Origin: Nannocystaceae bacterium
GTDB taxonomy: Bacteria; Myxococcota_A; Polyangia; Nannocystales; Nannocystaceae
Assembly: GCA_016763875.1 (NCBI GenBank)
Contig: JAESSZ010000813.1
Location: forward strand, 1 to 8,818
Direction of reading: 5' to 3'
DNA length: 8,818 bases
Within the stretch, counting starts at the first letter, position 1, and each line of letters starts with the position of its first letter. Below, piece by piece: positions 1-6,330 of the stretch. Position numbers and translations under genes: made by a program. The notes beneath the pieces were generated by a model. The model searched no databases, was not told the DNA's origin, and saw nothing but the letters and a program-made list of their open reading frames with translations.

Positions 1-593
1 CGCGCGCGCGTCCACGCAAGCCCCGGCTCGACCCGGTAACTCAGGGTCAGCGACACGTCGACTCGATAGACCGTGAGCGACAACTCGTTGTCCGCACGCG
101 CAACCGCGAGCTTCACACGACTGATGTCGCTTGCCTCCACGCGGGCGACCTTCTCCACCACATCACCATCGCGCAGCCCGAGTGATGCCAGGGGCGAGTC
201 CGGAGGGACACGAACCTGCCAACCTTTGACGAGGGCGCCGCCCGAGTCCGCCGCCTCGTAGCGGGTGAGCCAACGGTCGCCCCCGTTCTCGACCGCGGCC
301 ACAATCCAAGCCAATACAAACGGGTCGACTTGGTACGTGCTGCCCCCCGCCCGCGGCGGTACCACGCCGTGCTCGACGGCGACGGCCAGCGCAGCCACGA
401 GGTCCGGCGTGTCAGCTTGGCCGCCAGGACGCGACTTCGGCGATTCATCGGCGCCCGGCGTGGGGCCAACAGCCTCGCCGTCGACCCGTGAGGTCTGCGT
501 CTCGCTGGGCTTGGGCGGCGTGGAATCACACGCCTGACCGAGCACCAACGCGCACGACAGCGTCAAGATCGAGGTGGTTTTCGGGATCAGCAT
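1..593 (-). CDS. Secreted PDZ-domain protein resembling the C-terminal part of GspC (partial, 3' end outside window)
   Basis: This open frame reads from ATG at 593 to the left edge without a stop, giving 197 residues of an incomplete protein. Residues 6-20 are a hydrophobic signal segment ending in LGQAC (Cys22). That is only a poor lipobox, because Gly is at -3, so either a lipoprotein or a cleaved secreted protein is possible. Residues 23-63 are a Pro/Ser/Thr/Asp-rich linker. Residues 87-102 (YQVDPFVLAWIVAAVE) and 126-189, including SPLASLGLRDGDVVEKV, resemble the PDZ region of type II secretion protein GspC, where a similar S-x-[YL]-A-x-LG-[LI]-x-[ND]GD stretch is found. The start is supported by GAGGTG at 597-602, three bases upstream; an in-frame GTG two codons earlier is an alternative. 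It lies 33 bases downstream of the TPR gene, so it is probably co-transcribed. No other type II secretion gene is visible, so calling it a true GspC would be premature. A generic PDZ scaffold is equally possible. Confidence 0.65.
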   Translation of the reverse strand, partial: MLIPKTTSILTLSCALVLGQACDSTPPKPSETQTSRVDGEAVGPTPGADESPKSRPGGQADTPDLVAALAVAVEHGVVPPRAGGSTYQVDPFVLAWIVAAVENGGDRWLTRYEAADSGGALVKGWQVRVPPDSPLASLGLRDGDVVEKVARVEASDISRVKLAVARADNELSLTVYRVDVSLTLSYRVEPGLAWTRA

Positions 594-626
594 TTCCACC
601 TCAGACTGCGAGGCGACGCACAGATA

Positions 627-2333
627 TCACGCCGCGACACACCCTGCCCGCTCGCGCAGGAAACTGGCGCGTGCCGAGATGGACTGCGCCTCTTGCTCCC
701 GCGACGTCGCACGGAGGACGGCCGCTTGTCCCTCGAGGATCTCGGCCAACTCCGGGTGCTGTGCACCAAGCACCTCTTCGCGCAGCTGCAAGGCCTGCGC
801 GAACGTGCGTTCCGCCTCACCATGCTGACCTAGCCCAAGTTGGACCTCGGCCAGCGCCACGAGACCGTCGGCGAAACGCGCCGTATTCAGCAAACGAAGA
901 CTGCGACGGGCGCAACGTTCCGCCTCTGGGAATTCCGAGCGCGCCGCGAACACGCGGGCGGCGACGGCGAGGATTCCGGCAATGCGCGGGTGCTCGGGGC
1001 CCAGACACTCATCGGCAAGTTCCAGTGCCCGACGAACATCGCGCTGCGCTTCGCGAAGTCGACCCTGCCTGCGTCGGAGTTCGCCCAACGCTTCGTAGAG
1101 TGCACACGCAACTGTGGCCCCACCCTCTTTGGCGCGTGTGATGCCATCCTGAGCGCCGCGGTAAGCGGTTTCCGCAAGGTCGTACTCGCCACGACAGCGA
1201 TGGAGCCAGCCCACGTCGATGTCCAGCGCTGCGACTTGCAACGCGTCGGCCACTGGCTCCAAAGTCGCGCGCGCCTGGTCGTACAACGCCAGCGCATCGC
1301 TGTATCCGCCCAGCGTCACGCAAACCGCAGCGCGCCCTCGCACGATCTCAACCGACAACCCCGCGTGCGTCTTGGCGGGTGCCCACAGGTCGTGCCCATC
1401 ACCGCACGCCGCCGCCGCCGCAACCACGGCCGCGCGCTCAAAGTGTTTACGAGCCGCCGTGTAGCCGCCGCGCTCGTACACGGTCCAACCCAATCCCAGC
1501 AGACTGTAGGCGACCGCGCGATCAAGGCCACCGGTGGTCGACACCGTCGCCGGCCCTGGCGTGCGATACGGCGACTCCGGGACCACCGAGGCCCGCGTGG
1601 GCCGCCGCGCCAACGCTGACGCCGCATCGCGGAACTGCTCATGGATAGCGAGGGCGGTCTCGAACACCGACTCAGCCTCCTCGTACTCGCCCGCGTGGTG
1701 GTGGATCCACGCCAGATCGTCGAGCAGCGAGCGAACGGTATTGTCGTCGGCACCGGGCGCTTCTCCGACGAGTTCCAGCGCACGGTGACACAACGCGACC
1801 GCACGCTCGTGATTGCCCTGCAACGAATGGTGGTGCGCGACTCGCCGCAGCAGCCACGCGACGTGGCCGGTCCAGCCCGCAGGAATGCGATCGCCGAGGC
1901 CCCGCATCAACTCGGAAAGGTATCTATCGGCGCGCTCGTGGTCGCGCATCATCGAGTTGACCGCGGCCAAGCTGTAGTAGTTGACCAGCACCTCGGGTGA
2001 GTCAGAGGGCAACTCGCGCTCCGCTATCGACAGTGCGCGCTCGTACAGCGTACGCGCTTCGTCGTAAGCACCCAGGACCAAACGACGGTCACCTTGCCCG
2101 CGGAGCGCCATGGCGGGCGTCTGTCGGCGTGACACAGATCGCCACGCCACCGCCGCCGTCGACATGAGCGCGGTGAGCATGACTGCCAGGCCCAGCAGTG
2201 GGCTCCCAGCCTGCACGCTAATGAGAAGCAACCCCGCCAACATCAACGAAAACGGGATGCGGTACAGCGCTGCAGATCGCCCGCGGTGGTACAGCGGAAC
2301 CAACGCGTGTTGGCTGGTGCTCGTGTGACCCAC
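627..2333 (-). CDS. TPR-repeat membrane protein (kinesin-light-chain-like tetratricopeptide repeats)
   Basis: The frame encodes 568 residues. Two adjacent hydrophobic segments (about 26-41 and 45-63) form a membrane hairpin near the N terminus, followed by a basic stretch (RSVSRRQ). From about residue 78 to the end the protein is alpha-helical TPR repeats, around ten or eleven. Typical helix pairs are seen at 158-190, 200-232, 273-306, 366-398, 408-440 and 489-521, with the G-x-[YHE]-x-x-A core (GEYEEAESVFETAL, GQHGEAERTFAQAL). The LGPEHPRIA and LGAQHPELAEIL links are the pattern of kinesin-light-chain-type TPRs (TPR_12 style). Such repeats bind partner proteins; no catalytic domain is visible. 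An Arg/Pro/Ser-rich stretch (242-268) interrupts the array. The start taken is GTG at 2333, with no convincing ribosome site. ATG at 2243 (Met31) is possible but would cut into the first membrane segment. It is probably the first gene of a unit with the PDZ gene. TPR identity is firm; the role is unknown. Confidence 0.8.
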   Translation of the reverse strand: MGHTSTSQHALVPLYHRGRSAALYRIPFSLMLAGLLLISVQAGSPLLGLAVMLTALMSTAAVAWRSVSRRQTPAMALRGQGDRRLVLGAYDEARTLYERALSIAERELPSDSPEVLVNYYSLAAVNSMMRDHERADRYLSELMRGLGDRIPAGWTGHVAWLLRRVAHHHSLQGNHERAVALCHRALELVGEAPGADDNTVRSLLDDLAWIHHHAGEYEEAESVFETALAIHEQFRDAASALARRPTRASVVPESPYRTPGPATVSTTGGLDRAVAYSLLGLGWTVYERGGYTAARKHFERAAVVAAAAACGDGHDLWAPAKTHAGLSVEIVRGRAAVCVTLGGYSDALALYDQARATLEPVADALQVAALDIDVGWLHRCRGEYDLAETAYRGAQDGITRAKEGGATVACALYEALGELRRRQGRLREAQRDVRRALELADECLGPEHPRIAGILAVAARVFAARSEFPEAERCARRSLRLLNTARFADGLVALAEVQLGLGQHGEAERTFAQALQLREEVLGAQHPELAEILEGQAAVLRATSREQEAQSISARASFLRERAGCVAA

Positions 2334-2549
2334 GCCAGCTTCAGTATTAGCGCCATTTGCACACGATCAGAACCACGGATCGCCGCCCGAAACGGGAACA
2401 AGAGCATGCGGCGCGACCCGCACTCCACCGGAGTCTGGATTGTGCGGTTGACGCGCAGTCACGAGAAAATCGAATAGGCCCCCGCCACGCAGGTTCTGCT
2501 GGCCGCGGCGGTGGATCCTCGGAGTCCGACGAAGGCATAATCGGCCGGA
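2334..2549. promoter_or_regulatory. Divergent intergenic region between the TPR gene and the CxxCH lipoprotein gene
   Basis: The 216 bases separate two divergently transcribed genes and should hold both promoters. On the plus strand a TTGACG (2448-2453) stands 18 bases before a weak GAATAG (2472-2477), about 70 bases ahead of the lipoprotein ATG; this is a possible sigma-70-like pair. On the minus strand TTCTGA and TAATAC (2344-2349) are 17 bases apart, but the second box is only ten bases from the GTG, which would leave almost no leader. Both are weak guesses. Short open frames crossing the region have no ribosome site or coding character. No clear operator or terminator was seen. Confidence 0.35.
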
Positions 2550-3413
2550 ATGCGTCTCCGCCCCACGGGCCTTGCGGCCTCAACCCGTCCCATCGCAGGT
2601 GCGTTTGCGTTTGCGTTCGTGCTTACGGCATGCGCAAGTGAGCTCCCGGCGGCGTCCTCCGACGGGTCCACGGGGGCCACGACCGCCAACGGCAGCGCAG
2701 AGTCAGACGGTCGGGAGTCAGACAGCACTGGCGAGACACGCGCCGACGCTTCGAGCGAAAGCACCGCGTCGACACCGCCCCCACCCCCGACGGCATGCGC
2801 TGAGGAGACAGACATCTCCGCCGCACCACAAAACATCGGCGAGGCCATCGAGTTCATCAACGCGTTGCCGCATCCGGTGACGCTGAACTGTTTTCTCGAA
2901 CGCCTCGAGCGACCGGTACCGCTCAACGCAACGTGGAGCACCGTCAGCCTTCAGCCCGCCGACGGCAGACGGAGCCCGCGCGTGTTCTTGTTTTACGGCG
3001 ATCTCATCATGTCCGTGGCCACCGACGGCGTCCCGGGAACCACCTTGCTGGAGTTCGGCGAGTTCGTCGCGCCGACCAAGTCGATCAAGGGCGAGCTGGC
3101 GTTTCCTATCGAAGAGACCCTCGACATTACAGCGCCACTGCAGCACGTCTTTGATGGTGAGGGCAGCAAATGCAGGATCTGCCACGGTGGTGAAGCCGAG
3201 ACACCCGAGTATGACCTCGCCTTTGCCTCGGACGCGCTGCGATTTCGGGCGATGGAGGAGGTTGAACTCGACGACCTCAAGCTGGAACACACGCAATGCT
3301 ACGCCACGGTGGAGCCAGACCGATGTGTACGGCTCGATGCGTTGTTTGGCTTCGGGCCCGTGGTGCCCGCCGATTTTCCGGAAGGGCTACAGACCATCTA
3401 CGACTACGAGTAG
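2550..3413 (+). CDS. Predicted lipoprotein with a single CxxCH (cytochrome-c-type) motif, family not recognised
   Basis: The product is 287 residues. It starts with a basic N terminus and a hydrophobic segment (16-27) ending in a canonical lipobox, LTAC at 25-28, so it should be exported and lipidated at Cys28. Residues 31-80 are a low-complexity Ser/Thr/Asp/Glu/Gly linker ending in PPPPP, typical of outer-surface lipoproteins in some myxobacteria. The folded part (about 81-287) contains KCRICHGGE: Cys208, Cys211 and His212 match the CxxCH covalent haem site of c-type cytochromes. Four other cysteines (83, 114, 250, 259) could form two disulfides. There is no obvious axial Met in a cytochrome-like context; Met154 and Met235 are candidates. 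No second CxxCH and no neighbouring redox gene is seen, so the motif may instead be a structural or metal-binding CxxC. ATG at 2550 is chosen because it precedes the signal peptide directly; upstream GGCCGGA is a weak ribosome site. Its stop is two bases from the convergent pssA stop. Function unknown. Confidence 0.8.
   Translation: MRLRPTGLAASTRPIAGAFAFAFVLTACASELPAASSDGSTGATTANGSAESDGRESDSTGETRADASSESTASTPPPPPTACAEETDISAAPQNIGEAIEFINALPHPVTLNCFLERLERPVPLNATWSTVSLQPADGRRSPRVFLFYGDLIMSVATDGVPGTTLLEFGEFVAPTKSIKGELAFPIEETLDITAPLQHVFDGEGSKCRICHGGEAETPEYDLAFASDALRFRAMEEVELDDLKLEHTQCYATVEPDRCVRLDALFGFGPVVPADFPEGLQTIYDYE
2597..2614 (+). repeat. Tandem hexamer (GCGTTT) x3 in the signal-peptide coding region
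   Basis: GCGTTT GCGTTT GCGTTC are three in-frame hexamer copies (the last with one change) that encode Ala-Phe-Ala-Phe-Ala-Phe in the hydrophobic core of the lipoprotein signal peptide. Gain or loss of a unit would lengthen or shorten the core by two residues without changing the frame. Three copies is short and may be chance or a simple slippage product. Confidence 0.6.
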
Positions 3414-3415
3414 CG

Positions 3416-4117
3416 CTATCGCGGCGCAGGCTCGGCCTTGAGCAGGCGTACAAAACCGCCAAGCACGTAGCCAGTGAGCACCAGTAGCAACACGGTCCCG
3501 CCCGGTTTCCGAAACAACAACATCGTGACGCCCACGGTGATCAAACCGTAGAAGAGCGCGCGGCCCCAGCGGGTCTTGAACCGCTTGTAGGACGGGAAGG
3601 TCAGCGGCGCGACCATGAGGGCCGCGGTGCCCACGAGCACGCCGCCCACCAAAGCGGGATTTCTGAGACCGGTCCACGCCATCTCGTGCGCGGCCATGAC
3701 CACGGTCGTGACCAACAGCGCGCCAACTGGAGACGGCACCCCGACGAACTGTCCCTCGGGCTGCCCGCCCAAGTTGAAGCGCGCCAGCCGAACCGCCGTC
3801 GCCGCCATGAACACAAAGGCCAGCAGTAGCCCCGACGGCAGGCCGGCCACGACCGGGAGCTCGGCGAGTGCCCAATGAAACGCCAAGAACGCGGGCGCGA
3901 CACCGAATGCCACCACGTCGATCAGGCTGTCGAGTTGCTGGCCGAACTCCGACTGAGCGCCGAGCAGGCGGGCAACGCGACCGTCGATCATGTCGCAGAG
4001 CGAGGCGGTGATGAGCGCGAGACAACTCCAGTAGGGATGGCTGGGAGCCCAGACCATTGAGGTCAGTGCCGCCAGCATCCCGAGCAGAGTGATGGCGCTG
4101 GGAACGAGCCGTCTCAT
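3416..4117 (-). CDS. pssA: CDP-diacylglycerol--serine O-phosphatidyltransferase (phosphatidylserine synthase)
   Basis: This integral membrane enzyme of the CDP-alcohol phosphatidyltransferase family transfers phosphatidate from CDP-diacylglycerol to L-serine, the committed step toward phosphatidylethanolamine. The family signature D-x2-DG-x2-AR-x8-G-x3-D-x3-D is complete: counting from ATG at 4117 (233 residues) it is Asp42, Asp45-Gly46, Ala49-Arg50, Gly59, Asp63 and Asp67. Those acidic residues bind the metal and CDP in the family. The continuation DVVAFGVAPA, then RLARFN and GVPSP, is characteristic of the serine-specific PssA branch rather than PgsA. Six or more hydrophobic segments fit the polytopic fold. 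The start is uncertain: GTG at 4144 adds nine residues, but MRRLVPSAITLLG from 4117 looks like the usual PssA N terminus; neither has a well-spaced ribosome site. It lies just downstream of sppA in the same direction, probably in one operon. No phosphatidylserine decarboxylase is in the window. Confidence 0.9.
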   Translation of the reverse strand: MRRLVPSAITLLGMLAALTSMVWAPSHPYWSCLALITASLCDMIDGRVARLLGAQSEFGQQLDSLIDVVAFGVAPAFLAFHWALAELPVVAGLPSGLLLAFVFMAATAVRLARFNLGGQPEGQFVGVPSPVGALLVTTVVMAAHEMAWTGLRNPALVGGVLVGTAALMVAPLTFPSYKRFKTRWGRALFYGLITVGVTMLLFRKPGGTVLLLVLTGYVLGGFVRLLKAEPAPR

Positions 4118-4178
4118 CTCACCAACAAGGGGTTGGCGTACCACCGCACCTGCGAGCCGCGCAACGGCGAATCGGCCG

Positions 4179-6122
4179 TTACAGTGGGGCCACCCAGCTC
4201 ATCGTCCACAGTCGCGCGCTGCGTAGGGTGAACACGGTCTCCAGGAGCTGGTGGGTGCGGCCAGCGACTTCCGGCCCGGCCACCGCGGCCAACTCTCCGA
4301 GCGCCGCGGTGATCGAGGCGTGCCCGACAACGCCCTGCACCTGCACGGCGCCAAAGCTGGACAGCAGATCGCGCAGCGTCGGTTTGCCCGGGTAGACCTC
4401 AAGGTCCGTCCCTGCCTCCACGCCACCCAGCTCGTGAGCGGCCGCCAGAGCAGCGTCGAGCCCACCCAGCTCGTCAACGAGCCCCTTGGCCTTCGCATCG
4501 GCGCCCGTCCAAACGCGGCCCTGCGCGATGGCGTGAACCGCATCGGTGTCCATGCTTCGACCCGCGGCAACCCGCCCGATGAAGACATCGTAGACCTGCT
4601 GCATCATCCGCTGAACCGTGGCGCGCTCCTCCTCGGTCCACGGTTTCATCGCCGACCACATCAGCGATCGCTTGCCGCGCTTGACTTCGAAGTTGTTGAC
4701 GCCGATCGAAGCCAGGGCATCGCCGAACACGAACTTCCCGCCGACCACCCCAATAGAGCCTGTAATCGTGTTGGCATCGGCAAAGATCTTCGTCGCCCCA
4801 GCCGAGATGTAGTAGCCGCCCGAAGCCGCCACGCCACCCATCGAGACGATGACCGGCTTGCTCTTCTTTGCCTCCGCCACCGCATGCCAGATCAACTCGG
4901 ATGCACGCGCACTGCCGCCAGGCGAGCTGACGCGAAGCACAATCGCTTTCACATCGTCGTCCGCCGCCAACGCACGCAACGCCGCCACGACCGTGCGCGA
5001 GGCTATCTCTTGCCGGGCCCCAACAATGCCGGACCCCTTGCCATCGATCACGTTGCCAACGGCGTACATCAGCGCCACGTGCGGGCCTGATGGGCGCTCC
5101 ACCGGCAGCAAACCGACAAACCGCTGCAGCGCGCCAATGTCGGCAAACGGGTTATCGCTGCTGTCGGCGCGGGTCCACGGCTGGCCGGTCTGGGCGAGGA
5201 AGTCCTCCCACGTCGCGACCTCGTCTACGAGTTTAGCGGTCACCGCATCGTCTGCCGTGAACATCGCGGTGTCGATCGTCGACTTGGCATCGGCCTCAGT
5301 GAGACCGCGACCTTCAACAAGCCCCGAGACCGCGGTTGCGTACGACTGGTCCAGCAGCGCGCCAAGCGTCTCAAGCATCTGTGCACTTGGCTCTTCGCGG
5401 GTGATGGGTTCCGCGGCCCCCTTGTAGTCGCCGACATGAAGAAAGTCGGCCTTCACCCCGACCCGATCCAGCAAGCCTTTGACGTGGATCGGCGTTGCCG
5501 CGGCCCCGGTAATCGCGACGTCACACAGCGGCGACAAACCGATTTTTTCGCACGCGGTCAGCACGTAGTACGCCGCGTTGCTGACGTTCTCCGTATGGCA
5601 GCGAAGGCTCTTGCCCGTGTCGCGGAACGCCATGAGAGACGCGCGCAGTTCGTGAGCGAGCGCCATGCTGATAGAAAACCCCGAAGACCGCAGGACAATC
5701 CCCTCGACCTCGTCGTTGCGACCAGCTTCTCGCAGCGAGTCCTGAATACTGCGCAGAGGCGTACCTGTAGAACTGCCAAACATCGAGACCGACTCGACTT
5801 CGGTGATCGGCTTGTCGAACTCCATCACCAGCAGGTGCGGTTTTTCCTTGTCGAAACTGGCCGAGGAACGCGGCGCATCGTAGGGGCCGGGCTCGGTGAG
5901 ACCCGAGGCAAACATCTTGGCCAGCGGTCCCATCGCTCCCAAGGACGGCCCGCCGCCGTCGCTTTTGTCCGACGCACTGTCACCGTTGTCTGAGTCTTTT
6001 TCGCTTTCTTTGCAGGCCGGGGACACGCCCACCCCGGCGATCGCGAACAGAGCGATCAAACCTCCGAGTCGGCGGCGAGCATGGGCGTTGGCGCGAATGG
6101 ATCGAGAAGCGTTTCGTTTCAT
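4179..6122 (-). CDS. sppA: Signal peptide peptidase SppA, long tandem (67K) form, membrane-anchored serine protease
   Basis: SppA degrades cleaved signal peptides left in the membrane after export. The product (647 residues from ATG at 6122) has two ClpP/crotonase-like halves, as in the long E. coli-type enzyme. The N-terminal half carries the general-base lysine in VGDYKGAAEP (Lys234). The C-terminal half carries the nucleophile in GGVAASGGYY (Ser434), in the same contexts as the E. coli Lys/Ser dyad. IVLRVSSPGGS and ITGSIGVVGGKF are further family motifs. An Arg-rich start and hydrophobic segment 20-34 form the membrane anchor or signal. It ends in VSPAC (Cys37), a non-canonical lipobox, and is followed by an acidic Asp/Ser/Gly linker. 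ATG at 6122 is preferred because AAGG (6129-6132) sits six bases upstream; the frame stays open to a possible start at 6218, but the extra 32 residues have no signal character and overlap leader hairpins. pssA follows within about 35-61 bases. Confidence 0.93.
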   Translation of the reverse strand: MKRNASRSIRANAHARRRLGGLIALFAIAGVGVSPACKESEKDSDNGDSASDKSDGGGPSLGAMGPLAKMFASGLTEPGPYDAPRSSASFDKEKPHLLVMEFDKPITEVESVSMFGSSTGTPLRSIQDSLREAGRNDEVEGIVLRSSGFSISMALAHELRASLMAFRDTGKSLRCHTENVSNAAYYVLTACEKIGLSPLCDVAITGAAATPIHVKGLLDRVGVKADFLHVGDYKGAAEPITREEPSAQMLETLGALLDQSYATAVSGLVEGRGLTEADAKSTIDTAMFTADDAVTAKLVDEVATWEDFLAQTGQPWTRADSSDNPFADIGALQRFVGLLPVERPSGPHVALMYAVGNVIDGKGSGIVGARQEIASRTVVAALRALAADDDVKAIVLRVSSPGGSARASELIWHAVAEAKKSKPVIVSMGGVAASGGYYISAGATKIFADANTITGSIGVVGGKFVFGDALASIGVNNFEVKRGKRSLMWSAMKPWTEEERATVQRMMQQVYDVFIGRVAAGRSMDTDAVHAIAQGRVWTGADAKAKGLVDELGGLDAALAAAHELGGVEAGTDLEVYPGKPTLRDLLSSFGAVQVQGVVGHASITAALGELAAVAGPEVAGRTHQLLETVFTLRSARLWTMSWVAPL

Positions 6123-6330
6123 GGGTGACCTTGGTGGGCTCGCGCGGGACAGCGTGACAGCGTCCCGTACTCGCGGCAACGCCGCGGGCCCGTCGCAGAG
6201 AACTTCACAACGCCTCAAACGTCCCTAGAAATCCACGGCGGCGGCGAGCCAAACGGCGAACCGCCCCCATCGCTCTTTTCATCCAGTGTGTAGCTTCGGA
6301 GATCCGTTGGACCGACGTACGATTCCCCGC
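6123..6330. promoter_or_regulatory. Divergent intergenic region between sppA and the alpha-2-macroglobulin gene
   Basis: These 208 bases lie between divergent starts and should contain both promoters. On the minus strand a TTGGCT and a weak TCTAGG are 17 bases apart, roughly 100 bases ahead of the sppA ATG; this is a poor match to sigma-70 consensus. The plus side has no convincing boxes, and no ribosome site is visible before ATG 6331. The sppA-proximal third contains the repeat and hairpins listed separately. Confidence 0.35.
6145..6186 (-). repeat. Tandem 8-mer and two short inverted repeats in the sppA leader
   Basis: GACAGCGT occurs twice in direct tandem (6148-6155 and 6156-6163). The pair is flanked by CGGGAC (6145-6150) and GTCCCG (6162-6167), a six-base inverted repeat with an 11-base loop. 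Five bases further on, CGCGGC (6172-6177) and GCCGCG (6181-6186) form a perfect six-base stem with a three-base loop. Transcribed into sppA mRNA these would lie 23-64 bases upstream of the start codon. They could be a binding site or leader structure, but short GC inverted repeats are frequent at this base composition. Confidence 0.4.

Noticed and set aside
1..10. CGCGCGCGCG at the left edge as a Z-DNA-like repeat
   Set aside because: It is only five CG units inside the PDZ gene coding frame (Thr-Arg-Ala), which is expected at this GC content.
488..1619. Plus-strand open frames of 217 and 259 codons
   Set aside because: They are antisense to the TPR and PDZ genes, have atypical composition, and show no domain or ribosome site.
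4251..5427. Plus-strand open frames of 279 and 192 codons
   Set aside because: They are antisense shadows of sppA, whose catalytic motifs prove the minus-strand frame.
6123..6218. Longer SppA start giving 32 extra residues
   Set aside because: The extension lacks signal-peptide character and overlaps hairpins, whereas ATG 6122 has an AAGG at proper spacing.
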